Assembly (NCBI GenBank): GCA_023525715.1
Contig: CM042016.1
Coordinates: 75,880,382-75,944,381, forward strand
DNA from: Cichorium intybus
Lineage: Eukaryota; Streptophyta; Magnoliopsida; Asterales; Asteraceae
Direction of reading: 5' to 3'
DNA: 64,000 bases
The first letter of the stretch is position 1, and every line of letters begins with the position of its first letter. The notes under the pieces were generated by a model. The model was not told the DNA's origin. It did no database searches and worked only from the letters and a program-made list of their open reading frames with translations. A program made the position numbers and the translations under genes. Below are positions 25,627-38,845 of this stretch, piece by piece.

Positions 25627-26240
25627 TGTTGTAAAACTCGGCCTACTTGGTCGAGTTCTCAGAACCGGATCTGAGCCGAGGCGCGCTTCTGAAAATCAGT
25701 CAAAAAATTCGGAATCGGTCAAACTTGGTACAACTTTGTCAAACTTGGGAAAAATTGGTCAAACTCTGAAAAAATCGGTCAAACTCAGAAATTTAGACTT
25801 TTTTAAATACTTAATTATAGTTGTTAAGTAATTATTCTAATATATATTATGTACTTACTTATTTATTAAATATTTTGTTGTTAAATTTTAATTTTGTTCA
25901 ATTCAATTGAAAATAGATGCAATTATGATAGTATTTAGTACTTTAGTGTATATAAATATATAGTGTGTAGATATTACTAACTTTCTTAAATATGTGTGTA
26001 TGTGTATGTATTTCTCACTTTTAGTATTTTAGTCACCCAATGTATATAATCATATAATGTCTATGTATTTCTTTTTTAAATGTGTATGTATTTCTGAATT
26101 TTAGTATTTTAGTGTGTATAATCACATAATATGTACGCATTTACCAAATTTGAGTATTCGTCCAGTACTCTTCAACTAGCCTGAGTACAAGCTACTCACT
26201 AGTCCATCAAACTACGACCGTCTAAAGAATTTTGCAACAA
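25627..26240. mobile_element. Possible TIR (MITE-like) element
   Basis: The left end tgttgtaaaactcgg and right end (reverse complement ttgttgcaaaattc) form short imperfect inverted repeats. Just inside the left end, gtcaaact recurs about four times (25,715-25,790). There is no clear target duplication and no coding. A chance pairing is possible. Confidence 0.35.
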
Positions 26241-27599
26241 TGGTTATAGGTACTTACAACATTATTCAATATTTCTATCATTATTAATTTTCTCTACAAA
26301 TCTTATTTAGTAATCAATTTGCAGGCCAACGACCTAAATCATTACTCAAAGTCGACCATAGTGAAATTAAAGTTGGTATGTGTCGTATGGCATACTTCAA
26401 GATATAGCCATGACATACATGCACGTTATAAAAACCAAAAATAGAATAATAGATTGATTTGAGCAAATGATACAACGAGACATTGTATTAATTATAAAAA
26501 AGGTGAAAAATTAGAAATTAGGTGTTGTACGAAGGGTAATGCATGTGGGTTCAATCCGACATGAGCATCAATAATGATAGGGGGTTGATTGGCCTTTCCC
26601 TTTAACAATAAAACCAACGCACATGATTCTCCATTATGTGCTCTCTCTCTTCTCTTTCAATGATAATAATATGTTATTTTATTATTATTAACATCCAGCT
26701 TCTTTCTTCTTTCGTTCGCCATATTTTTCTTGGAAACTATCCGTTTATTTATCAACATATTTTTAAATTTTGTTAATAACATTTAAGTAGGAGATTCAAA
26801 TAATAGTATTTATAATTTGAACGACTACTGATCGCTAAACAATTTAAGAGACATTGATGGGAAAGTTGCAGAAGATAACGATTTATTTTTTCCCGACGCT
26901 AGTAGCATACTTATATTTTGCACCTATAATAGTAATATGTTTAGGTTTCACTGATAACAATAATATGCATTTCATAATAACGATATATTTATATATCTTT
27001 TTATAAATAAAAACAACAGATGCAAATTTCTTACACGAAATAGCAACTTATTGTAATTCCAATGATAATAATAAAGTATATTGTCGATACCTGTAACAAA
27101 TCGTAAGTACATTGCTATTACAAATAAGGATATAAATAGTTGATAGTATAAGTAAAAATATAATATATTGCTATTATATAACGTAAAAATAAACTACATT
27201 ATGCACTGGAATAATGTATATCATTATTCGTTGAATTCGATATTGTTATATTGAACTTGTAATCAGAATTAAAATGCAATTTTTTTTTTGGGGGGTGGGG
27301 GGGGGGGGGGGGGGGGGGGGGGAATGCGTCAAGTGCACACGAGGAAGCATCTTTACTTCGTTTTTGTTTTACTATAAAAACAAATCAATTATGAGATATT
27401 AATTTCTTGTCTCTTTGTATCTTCATCTATGACCGTTTTACTACAAATATTTTTGAAATATAATATAATGACACCTTGTTAACATTAATAGTTGTTACAG
27501 ATTTATTTTATCATTATAAAGATATTTATATCGTATACTTTTATTCTTCTCAAAAACTGGTTTATCAAACTAAATACGATGATACATCATTTCTTATGA
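26241..27599. other. AT-rich interval with a G-homopolymer
   Basis: No genes seen. Between 26,900 and 27,200, variants of attgctatta / taatagtaat recur on both strands. T10 then G33 with one T lies at 27,280-27,322. Confidence 0.45.
27280..27322. repeat. T-run followed by G-homopolymer
   Basis: About ten T, then 33 bases of G broken by one T at 27,296. Length is likely unreliable in any assembly. Confidence 0.9.
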
Positions 27600-27609
27600 T
27601 GCAGACTCT

Positions 27610-27690
27610 CTCTCACACACACACACAAATAAATAAATACATAAATAAATAAATAAATCTATATCTATATCTATATCTATATATCTATAT
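27610..27690. repeat. Compound microsatellite (CA, AAAT-type, TATATC)
   Basis: ctctctcacacaca, then aaataaataaata, then several ctatat units, ending directly at the Helitron-like end. Confidence 0.85.
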
Positions 27691-30159
27691 CTATACTACT
27701 TAATAAAACAGTATTAAGAATGTCACGTGTCCTCCTCATATTCATCCCAGCTTTTGGTTTCCCGCTCAAGTTATCGACTTCCCCTCTTTCAATCACGCCC
27801 AACTAATCAGCAACATATTTATATATTTTCCATCTTTATCCCAATAAACCAGCAACTTAATCAATTACAAATTTAAATTTGTTATTTAGTATGGCAAACT
27901 ATCAGCAACTGAATCAATTCCCGTTCAAAGTTATGTCTATATATTCATTAGTTCATCCCCCGATCATAGCTCGATCTCCCCCAATTTGGACATCTACACA
28001 TTCCATTTTCGATCCCGAAAGGTTTTGATTGATTTCTCTTTTTTAGGCGTGATTTATTTCTTCTGGTTTGCATATTCTCCTTCGGTGCAGATGACATCTC
28101 AGCAACTATAAAATGCTATTGATGTTTCTCTGTGAATTAGAAGTTTAAAAAGTGAGCATCGAGACCATTGTTAAAGAATCATCATTATCACTTCACAAAT
28201 ATCTACGCAATACTAATTTCCCATTGGTTAATTAGACGTTCAAAACCTGAGCAGTGGAGAATTTTTTGAAGAATCGTTTTCATCACCTTGCTGATCGTTG
28301 AAAACTTATCATCTTGCTGAAACATATTCGTCAAATCAATTTTAAGGTTATGTTCGCTTCTTTCTTCAATTCTGACACAGTTACTTATCATCTTGCTCTG
28401 ATAGACCGTAATAATTTGTTTAGCAGTAAATCTTCAGAAAGCTGACACAGTTACCTTTAGGGATTGAATCTGAAACATGGTTTTGGTTAGTAAGGTTGCG
28501 ATTTATCATTAATTTTCCATCTATTTTGTTATGAGTTGTCATCATAGTTAATAAGCTCTTCTAAGTCCAACATTTTTTTCTCTTGCAGTGTGGTTGTTGA
28601 TGACCTTAGCCCTGGTTCGAGATATGGATGACTTTAGTGTGGCAAAGATCTCATATGGCAATTGGTAAAAATATTGCTGAGTCTTTTACTTGTACTACTT
28701 AGATTCTATAATGCAAACTCTTTTCATGTTTCAAATCAAGTTTGCAATAAATCTTATAGTAAATGTAATATCAACAACAGGTGGTGTTAAAGTCATGACA
28801 GAAAAATGGAGTTAAACTAATCCCTTAGCATATTGGCGATCGACCTCTGCATAAATGTATTGCCAAGATACGAGAGATAAGAAATTTCAAGATCCTTTGG
28901 TGTTGAATTAAATTGCCTTCAATTTAGGAGGGAATGGTTAACTAAAATACCAATTTCAATTATTGAATTCCTTTTATTCGCATTTCCTCCATAATAAATG
29001 AGAATTAAATAAAACCCTTACCTCTATAGCATTGATGTAGGCCTCTTTCTCACTTTGGTGGTCTTTTTGCTCTCCAGGTTTCCAACAACTGCAACTTGAG
29101 AGCTTCAACTCACTCAAACGCCATTTGTTCATAGAGTATGTCCCGTCTTAAACATTGAACCATATGAAAGTATGCTAGAGCTGAATAAATCAACTTTGAA
29201 TCAAAAAATGTAGGCGGCTTTGAGTTTCCACATAATATGAAATTCCTATCTACAAACACGATTCAGTCCAATCTACAAACACCCATAATCATGAAATTCC
29301 AAATCCACCCTCTAAGGACACTACTTCCAATAGTTCATTAGTCCTTCCAAACATAACCTGAAGTTTTGGAAAGGACAATGAACCTGAAAAAGCAAATAAA
29401 AAGTCTGTACAGTTTAAATTGTTTGATATTGTTAATGATTTTTCTGATCATCACTTCAATAATGCTGGTTTTCAAGGGCAACAGGTAATTTACTGTATTA
29501 CCCTTTACATTGTTCATTTTTTATTTATATTCTCAATTCTATTTATTACTACATTTTTTTTGTTAATATGTTTCTTCTGGTAGCCTCCTAGCACTTGGAC
29601 AAAGAAGATTCTGGATGAACTGAAAATAATAGAAAAATACTTACTAGGTTGGTCTAATTGTGTAAAGGATGAAAGTCCCCCCAACTCCTGTGTAAATTTG
29701 TCAACTATCATATGAAAGTTTGTCGTTTTTGCTTATTGCAACAGATATTATATTTGTGAGGGCATATCAAACAAGAATGGACCTTTTGAGGGCTGTGATC
29801 GTGGGACTTGTAGGCATACCATATCATGATGGTGTTTATGTTTTTGATATTAACATTCCTCCTACTTACCAAACACACCACCGGTATATATAATGTAGTT
29901 CTTTGTTTTGATTGGCTAAATGAAATAATTATCATTGTTTTGATGGGCAAAGTTTAACATATTAATGTCAAAAGGGGCGAATTTCCATTATATTCCTACT
30001 GTTAATGGGTCAAACGAATTATGTCTGGTTTTTTTTTAAGTTTCGATTCCTCTTTTTGTTAAGGTAATAAGGTATGTTCAATTTTTTTAATGTTTGCGAT
30101 TTTTGCATTTTTGTTTCATATTTAATCAAAATTTTCGTTGATTTCATATGGGATTATGT
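27690..30159 (+). mobile_element. Helitron-like 5' end and following gene-fragment-bearing DNA
   Basis: At 27,690 the sequence tctatactacttaataaaa follows an A. Plant Helitrons begin TC and insert between A and T, and TCTATACTA-type starts followed by a cacgtgtcc-type motif (here 27,722) are common among them. The E2 gene fragment at 29,290-29,893 would then be captured cargo. I cannot find a CTRR end with a hairpin; it may lie beyond the copia insertion or be lost. No Rep/helicase is seen. Confidence 0.45.
29290..29893 (+). pseudogene. Ubiquitin-conjugating enzyme E2 fragment (UBC23-26/PHO2-type), three exons
   Basis: Exon A (29,290-29,484) includes FDIVNDFSDHHF and ends at a GT donor. Exon B (29,584-29,647) reads PPSTWTKKILDELKIIEKYL. 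Exon C (29,745-29,893) has IFVRAYQTRMDLLRAVIVG, PYHDGVYVFDI and IPPTY, then a stop. These are hallmarks of the long plant E2 group that includes UBC24/PHO2. Introns of 99 and 97 bp have GT-AG ends and keep phase across both joins. An in-frame TGA lies in exon A (codon 24 of the stretch). The HPN motif and catalytic cysteine, which normally lie just beyond, are missing, so no ligation activity is possible. Confidence 0.82.
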
Positions 30160-30164
30160 GATTA
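30160..30164. other. Target-site duplication GATTA (left)
   Basis: Identical to 34,897-34,901 and directly flanking the copia LTRs. Confidence 0.93.
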
Positions 30165-30359
30165 TGTAGGACGTATTATGTAAATAATTTTATACAAGGG
30201 TATTTTAGTCTTTCTTAGCATTAGTTTGTTATTCAGTTATTGAACTGTATGTATATAGTTCGTTGTAACAGTTTTGGAAGTTAATGAGAATTTCTCTCTT
30301 CACTCCATCTTCTCGTCTCTCTCTCTCTCTCTCTCATCTTCAGATCTTCAGATCTAACA
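30165..30359 (+). mobile_element. 5' LTR (195 bp)
   Basis: From tgtaggacgtattatg to gatcttcagatctaaca, with a (CT)n run near 30,315-30,334. Short LTRs of about 200 bp are seen in some small copia groups. Confidence 0.93.
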
Positions 30360-30371
30360 TGGTATCAGACT
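30360..30371 (+). other. Primer-binding site
   Basis: tggtatcagact directly follows the LTR; it matches tRNA-Met for the first ten bases. Confidence 0.88.
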
Positions 30372-30421
30372 GATATCGATCTTCTTTTCCTGTTCATCTT
30401 CAATCTCTTCTCTGCAATTCA

Positions 30422-30739
30422 ATGGCAGAAACTCATCCAGTTCCTACAAATTCTCTTGACACTTCAAGTCCTTTCGGATCATCTGATAATCCAAGCTCTC
30501 TTCGCGTTTCTACTCAATTCACCGGAATAGGTTTCAATTCTTGGAAACGGTCAATGATCATTTCTCTAGCAGCGAAAAACAAGTTAGGCTTTGTCGATGG
30601 CTCAATCATTCAACCTCTTTCTACAGATACCAATTTTCCTAATTGGTTTCGTGCTAACTCAATGGCCATCAGTTGGATTCTAAACTCTGTTTCATCTAAC
30701 ATCAGCGAAAGCTTACTTTTCTTACCTTACTGCCTATGA
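30422..30739 (+). pseudogene. Copia Gag N-terminus, ended by a frameshift
   Basis: ATG at 30,422 follows a short leader. The 105-residue product carries the DUF4219/UBN2-like start of copia Gag (FTGIGFNSWKRSMIISLAAK, NSVSSNISESLLF). A one-base shift between about 30,716 and 30,735 moves the reading frame, after which Gag continues as the next entry. It is closed by TGA at 30,737-30,739. Confidence 0.85.
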
Positions 30740-31955
30740 GATATGGAATGAGCTCAATCAAAGATACGAACAGTCTGATGGAGCTCTTCTTTATCAGATG
30801 CAGCAACAGATCTACTCTCTCTCTCAAGGTGATACACATTTTTCCACTTATTTCACGAATTTCACCAAAATTTGGGATGAAATTCGTATGATTCAATCAC
30901 TTCCGCCTTGCACTTGTGGTGTTTCTGCCAAAATCGTCAAGTTCTTTGAGGATCAACGTCTCATACAATTGCTGATGGGACTTAACGAGTCATACAAAGT
31001 CATCCGAGGCCAGATTTTAATGATGAAGCCATTACCGACTGTTGTGACTGCTTATTCTCTTATCATCCAAGAGGAACGTCAACGTGGAATTAATCTCCCT
31101 ACATCTATAAATCCTGACAACATTGTGATGCAGGTATCTTCTGAATCCAATAATGTTTCTAAGAAGTCCTTAACCTGTAATCACTGCAAGGAACCTGGAC
31201 ATCTTAAAGCGCAATGTTATCGACTTAACGGATTCCCTGCAAACTTCAAATTCACAAAGAACAAAAAGGATGACCCTAACAAAAAGGATGAATCTAAACC
31301 AATCGTTCAGAATGTTATTTCTACCGATACACCTATGATCTCTCAGGATCAATATCAACATCTCTTAAATCTCATCAATCATAATTTCACTCCTGCATCA
31401 TCATCGTCCTCATCCTCTCAAGAACCTTCAATCATCACTAATGGAGCTATGCAGTCACGAGGTACTAATTTTGATTTTAAAACATTTGCTGCTAATGTTT
31501 ACAAGTCTAGTGCCTCATTACAACAACACATTTCTTGGATCGTTGATTTCGGTGCTACTGACCACATTTGTTCTAACAGAACTCTTTTAATTTCCCTTTC
31601 TAAGCTTCCGCAGACTCAATTTCTTGGTCTTCCTAATGGAAATGATACTACCGTGTCATTTGTTGGTAATATCCAATTACATGACTCCATTATTCTTCAA
31701 AACGTTTTTTACATTCCAACCTTTCGTTATAATCTTCTTTCTATTCCTAAAATCACATCTCAACTTCATACTTTTGCCATATTCACTGATTCACATTGTC
31801 TATTACAGGACCCTTCAGTGAAGCATAAACTTGCACTTGGATCTTTTGGCAAAAGAATCAATGATCTATATGTTTTTGATCATTTTGATCTTAAACATAA
31901 TTTCTCGTTTTGTTTTTCTGTAATGCCTTCTTTAATAACTCTTGCTTTAATGTAA
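30740..31955 (+). pseudogene. Copia Gag C-terminus and protease, with active-site DSG changed to DFG
   Basis: Numbered from the first Met (30,798), it has the Gag helical region (residues 1-100), a CX2CX4HX4C knuckle (CNHCKEPGHLKAQC, 127-140), a Ser-rich linker (200-210) and a pepsin-like retroviral protease. The catalytic triplet at 31,545-31,553 reads Asp-Phe-Gly (WIVDFGATDH, 250-252) where copia proteases have Asp-Ser-Gly. A single C-to-T change would account for it. The frame ends at 31,955, overlapping the pol frame. Confidence 0.85.
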
Positions 31956-34759
31956 ACAAAACTCAATCTAATGTACTGTTATGGCATAAAAGATGTGGTC
32001 ACATTCCGGTCAATAAACTTCATGCTCTATCTCTCACTGATTCTTCTAGTGACTCCATGGTTGATTCGTGTGATATTTGTTTTAAAGCTAAACAATGTAA
32101 ACTCCCTTTTCCAAAAAGCACTTCTTCAACCTCAGCTACTTTTGATCTAATTCATATCGACGTTTGGGGCCCTTATAAACATGTTTCTCATGATGGATTT
32201 AGATTTTTCCTGACAATCGTTGATGATTATAGTAGACACACATGGGTTCACATGTTATCTCACAAAAGTTATGCTTTTACTTTGATTAAATCATTTGTTT
32301 CTTATGTTCACACTCAGTTTAACAAAGTTGTGAAAGTCATTCGAACAGACAATGCATATGAGTTAGGCTCTAGTAATAAAGGAATTCAGTTCTTTCAGTC
32401 CATGGGCATTCTACATCAAAAATCCACAGTTCATACCCCTCAACAGAATGGAATTGTTGAGAGGAAACACCGTCACATCCTTGAAGTTTCACGATCTTTA
32501 TACTTTCAATCTGGTTTAGGTAATGCCTTTTGGAATGAATGTGTAAAAACTGCTATACATCTCATTAATAGAATGCCTACCAAGCTTCTTCATCAGAAAA
32601 CTCCATATGAAGTTCTCATGAATCGTGCACCTGATTTGTCTCATCTAAAAGTCTTTGGATGCCTTTGCTTTGTGAAATCTTCTCCAGTTGGTCGAGACAA
32701 ATTCATGTCTCGATCTCATCCATGTATTCTCATCGGGTATCCCACAGGACAAAAAGCATACTGTATCCTCAATCTTGAAAATCATCAAATTTTTGTATCA
32801 AGAGATATAACATTCTTTGAAGATTTATTTCCTTTAAAGTCTGCTCATAAACCTTCTCCTTCATATATATCTACTTTCAAACCCAATAATTCTGATGATT
32901 TACCAATTACACTTAACACTCCTGTTTTATCCCAACCCTTAAACATTCCTCCCCCTAATCCTCATCCAACTAATCCTCCTAGTCTTAGACGTACTGCACG
33001 AATAACTCAACCCCCAACACATTTACAAGATTATGTTTCTAATCACATTGATTCTTACAATCAGTGTTCTCACACCCTTACCGAATTCTGTATTCCATTT
33101 CATTCTCCAGCCTCATCTCATACATCTATGTCTTCCTCTAAGTTTGCTTTCAATGCTACTCTACACATTCAAGAACCCGCCTTTTATTACCAAGCCAAAG
33201 GAGATCCAAATTGGGAGTCAGCAATGCAACAAGAACTTCATGCCTTAATTGCAAATAAAACTTGGGATCTTGTTAAATTGCCTAAGGGCAAGAAACCCAT
33301 AGCATGTAGATGGGTTTACAAAGTTAAATACAAATCTGATGGAACAATTGAAAGGCATAAAGCCCGTTTAGTAGCAAAGGGATTCACACAAAAAGCTGGC
33401 ATCAATTATCATGATACTTTTTCTCCAGTTGTGAAATTCAACACCGTTAGATGCATTGTTTCCTTAGCTGTAAAGAAAGGTTGGATGATTCAACAGTTGG
33501 ATGTTAATAACGCTTTCCTCCACGGTGATCTTCACGAAGAAGTATATATGAAGATACCACCTGGTTACATTGTTGATTCTACAAATTTAGTTTGCAAACT
33601 CAATAAATCCTTATATGGCTTAAAGCAAGCTTCCCGCCAATGGTATGCCAAGTTGTCCAATTCTTTACATCTTCAAGGATATACTCATTCACATAATGAT
33701 TACTCCTTATTTTTAAAGAAAGCCGATGGACATATTACCATCGTAGCTGTGTATGTTGACGATATCCTTGTTACTGGAGACAATCCTGAAGCTATATTAC
33801 AACTCAAAGAATTTCTTAATGACCAATTTAAGATCAAGGATTTGGGATCAATCAATTATTTTCTTGGACTTGAATTCACTCGTGTTTCTGATGGGATGAT
33901 TGTCCATCAAAGCAAGTTTATTAGAGAATTACTATCTCTTTACTCTATGAATGATGCTCCTCATGTTACTACTCCTTTACCTGCAAAAGTTCGTCTCACA
34001 ACAAAAATGGACAATTTGTTACCTGATCCCACAATTTATCGTCAATTAATTGGCAAATTAAATTTTTTACTTCACACTCGACCGGATCTAGCATTTTCAG
34101 TACAATTTCTAAGCCAATTTAATCAACAACCTTCACAAGAGCATTATGACACAGCCCTTCATGTTCTTCAGTATATCAATAGTACTTCCTCTCAAGGTCT
34201 TTTCTTCAACAAGCTTTCAAATTTTGATATCGAAGCATACTGTGATTCGGATTGGGCAGATTGCCCCATTACACGTCGCTCTGTCAGTGGTTTCTTTATA
34301 ATGCTTGGTGGTACTCCAATTTCCTGGAAATCGAAAAAGCAATTGACTGTTTCCTTGTCCTCTGTTGAGGCTGAATACCGATCGATGAGACGTGTATGTT
34401 CGGAATTAGCATGGTTAAGTCGTTTATTTCATGAACTTGGTTTAACCAACATCACTCCTATACCTTTGAAATGTGATAATCAAGCTGCCATATTCATAGC
34501 ATCTAATCCAGTCTTCCACGAACGCACCAAGCACATCGAATTAGACTGTCATTTTGTTCGTGAGAAGTTACAAGAAGGTTTAATTGATTTGTCTCATGTT
34601 TCAACCAAAGACCAACTGGCGGATGTTTTAACTAAAGCTCTTCCTGGTCCTCTTCATGATAGAGCTGTATCCAAGCTGCATCTACGGTCTCCAGCTTGCG
34701 GGGGGTGTAGGACGTATTATGTAAATAATTTTATACAAGGGTATTTTAGTCTTTCTTAG
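31910..34759 (+). CDS. Copia Pol: integrase, reverse transcriptase, RNase H (949 aa)
   Basis: The integrase zinc site is H26, H31, C54, C57 and the rve core triad is D84, D147, E184 (TDNAYELG; GIVERKH). The RT palm has D531 (QQLDVNNAF) and YVDD at 615-618. RNase H has CDSDW (about 778), SSVEAEY (about 820) and KCDN (about 856). All catalytic residues I can check are present. It overlaps the preceding frame by 46 nt in another frame, so synthesis needs a frameshift near the T-run at 31,913-31,918, or the break is a mutation. The last codons run through the polypurine tract into the 3' LTR. Confidence 0.93.
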   Translation: MFFCNAFFNNSCFNVNKTQSNVLLWHKRCGHIPVNKLHALSLTDSSSDSMVDSCDICFKAKQCKLPFPKSTSSTSATFDLIHIDVWGPYKHVSHDGFRFFLTIVDDYSRHTWVHMLSHKSYAFTLIKSFVSYVHTQFNKVVKVIRTDNAYELGSSNKGIQFFQSMGILHQKSTVHTPQQNGIVERKHRHILEVSRSLYFQSGLGNAFWNECVKTAIHLINRMPTKLLHQKTPYEVLMNRAPDLSHLKVFGCLCFVKSSPVGRDKFMSRSHPCILIGYPTGQKAYCILNLENHQIFVSRDITFFEDLFPLKSAHKPSPSYISTFKPNNSDDLPITLNTPVLSQPLNIPPPNPHPTNPPSLRRTARITQPPTHLQDYVSNHIDSYNQCSHTLTEFCIPFHSPASSHTSMSSSKFAFNATLHIQEPAFYYQAKGDPNWESAMQQELHALIANKTWDLVKLPKGKKPIACRWVYKVKYKSDGTIERHKARLVAKGFTQKAGINYHDTFSPVVKFNTVRCIVSLAVKKGWMIQQLDVNNAFLHGDLHEEVYMKIPPGYIVDSTNLVCKLNKSLYGLKQASRQWYAKLSNSLHLQGYTHSHNDYSLFLKKADGHITIVAVYVDDILVTGDNPEAILQLKEFLNDQFKIKDLGSINYFLGLEFTRVSDGMIVHQSKFIRELLSLYSMNDAPHVTTPLPAKVRLTTKMDNLLPDPTIYRQLIGKLNFLLHTRPDLAFSVQFLSQFNQQPSQEHYDTALHVLQYINSTSSQGLFFNKLSNFDIEAYCDSDWADCPITRRSVSGFFIMLGGTPISWKSKKQLTVSLSSVEAEYRSMRRVCSELAWLSRLFHELGLTNITPIPLKCDNQAAIFIASNPVFHERTKHIELDCHFVREKLQEGLIDLSHVSTKDQLADVLTKALPGPLHDRAVSKLHLRSPACGGCRTYYVNNFIQGYFSLS
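34696..34705 (+). other. Polypurine tract
   Basis: ttgcggggggt region directly before the LTR TG at 34,706. It lies inside the pol coding frame. Confidence 0.75.
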
Positions 34760-34896
34760 CATTAGTTTGTTATTCAGTTATTGAACTGTATGTATATAGT
34801 TCGTTGAAACAGTTTTGGAAGTTAATGAGAATTTCTCTCTTCACTCCATCTTCTCGTCTCTCTCTCTCTCTCATCTTCAGATCTTCAGATCTAACA
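34706..34896 (+). mobile_element. 3' LTR (191 bp)
   Basis: Same as the 5' LTR except one substitution and two fewer CT units. It contains the pol stop codon at 34,757-34,759 and is followed by GATTA. Confidence 0.93.
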
Positions 34897-34901
34897 GATT
34901 A

Positions 34902-36203
34902 TTGTTGAACGAGTTGATCATTTTTTGGGTATGATCAATTTATCAAATATGTAACTTTCTTGATGCTTAAACTGCGTAGTTGTGTTATTTCACTTGTGAT
35001 CGAGATGGGATTTTTTGTTTTCATCCTTTTTAAGAGTTTATCGTGAACAACGTTGCATGTTTATTGCTAACCAAAGTGAATTGGAGAAGATCATGACAGA
35101 TGGCCACCTGACGTGATTGTGAGTTCTGTATATGAGCCTAAGATTCACAGTTTGGCTTAAATCCCACCCACGTAGGCTCTTTATTTCTATCTATCTTTTT
35201 ATTCCTTTGTTTTTTGTTGAAATCAGGACAACTGAGTTATTATTTGTTGTGTATTGATCTTGATAGCACTTCATTTTCTCATTTTAGCTCCTACAAGATA
35301 AATTTTATACTCTTGCAATTGGGCTATTTGAGGCACCGTGGAAGATCTAAATGGATCAGAATAAGAGCATGGGGTTTATAATTATTGTGAAGTTGGATAG
35401 GTGCAATAAAGAATATATCTGATGACCTCTGTGATTGAAAATGTTGCAACACATGTGTGCTTGGGTTTGAAATTATGTTTCTGACATATTTTGTTCAGAG
35501 CTGCATTGATGATATTTATGTTTATAAGCTACTTAAAAATAAATTATCAATTATGGTGCTTGGGTTAAAAAAATTATGGCAACCACATCGACAATCATCA
35601 CGTTTATAATGGATTTTCTATCATAGGATTCAATCCTCACATTACATTTACATCATCTACAATTTGGTTTTAAGATAATCATGATAAGGGTATTTGATGC
35701 CCAAAATTTCATTCATATTTGCTTCTTACAGCTTCACAAGATAATCTATGTTTGAGCAATTTGTTTTTATTGTAGGAAATTTGTTTTTTTGAAACCTACG
35801 TACCAAGCAGTTATGATTCAAATTTTCTGGTTTAATAAGGGATAAAAATGGCAAACTATGTGTTGCAAAATTATAATTATATCCTAAATTATTTGATTTA
35901 ATCAATATAAGTTAAAATCAATATTCTAAATCCCATATTTTAATAAATATATATTTTATTATTAGTGATTAGTTAAGTCGATTAATATTGACTACCAAAA
36001 TTTTATTTTCAAATATGTGCTATCAAAATTTTATTTCAAAAGCATGTTTTTAAATAAAAATCAAATTAAATAAGACTTTTGAATGCAAATTGTTTTTATA
36101 GGTTACGATATAATAAGGGCTCTTAGATAAATTTCAAACAAACTAATTATTTTTGTGTTTATATTTTCTTAATTTAGTTAAAGATAATTCATTTTGCTAA
36201 TAA
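34902..36203. other. AT-rich interval, nothing recognised
   Basis: Continuation of the DNA into which the copia element inserted. No coding or repeat structure is clear. A Helitron 3' end could lie here, but I could not identify one. Confidence 0.4.
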
Positions 36204-38078
<1,875 letters not shown>

Positions 38079-38845
38079 TTCAATGAAGAACAAAATTAAA
38101 ATGAGGAACCAAAGAACCTATCTTAACCATTGATCTACATTAATCTAAGACACTTAATGTTAAAAACACGGAGGGCTATTATGGTAATTTCGCATTCCTT
38201 ATTAGCTTATTGTTCACGTTTCTCCGTCAGTCTTCATTGTAGAGAGCCGTAAGTCTCCATTGTACATGTTGACTTCTGGTCGTTCGTTTATGCTGCATCA
38301 AAATCATTGATTTTCGATTGTTGTTCTTAATTCTTCGATTCGATTTCAAGCTTCAATCTTCAGGTATGTACAATATGTATTCGATTTCAATTATCTATTC
38401 AATTTATTGTCGTAATTTTTTTCGTTCTTTCTTTTTCTTTCGTTGTTATAATCAGTCACCTATTTGTGAAATTGACTTAATTTTTAGTTGATTATACTAC
38501 GTCGATTTGCAAAAAGCAATTGATTACACGTTTTTATACTAAAATTCTTATTTTTTATGTGAGATATTATGTTCATTGTTTTCCTTATACTTTTTTTGTA
38601 TTCTTCATTCTGTTTTAGGTTATTTGTTGTTGTTTCTGTATATGTTTTATGCTTTTTTGTTCATTCAATCTTTAATTGATAATATTTTGATAAAATTTAG
38701 TGAATTTCTCAGTTTTTTAGTTTCCAATTCATCAATTCGGTGATTATGAGTTCTTCTATTTCGGTTATTAATGGAAGCATTGATGATCAAGCTAGTATTT
38801 TTTTATTATTTTCTGTTAATGTAAGTTGATTGTTTATATTAATAA

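Larger units (their letters stand above)
30165..34896 (+). mobile_element. Young, nearly complete Ty1/copia retrotransposon (4.7 kb)
   Basis: LTRs of 195 and 191 bp differ by one substitution (gttgtaaca/gttgaaaca) and by CT-repeat length, by eye. There is a primer-binding site, Gag, protease, integrase, RT, RNase H and a polypurine tract in canonical copia order, flanked by GATTA. Two frame breaks in gag/pol and a changed protease motif make it probably non-autonomous despite its youth. It is unrelated to the copia cluster at 1-24,678. Confidence 0.95.

Noticed and set aside
27280..27322. G33 homopolymer considered as a functional G-quadruplex
   Set aside because: Isolated homopolymer next to a T-run; assembly or polymerase slippage is as likely, and no gene lies nearby.
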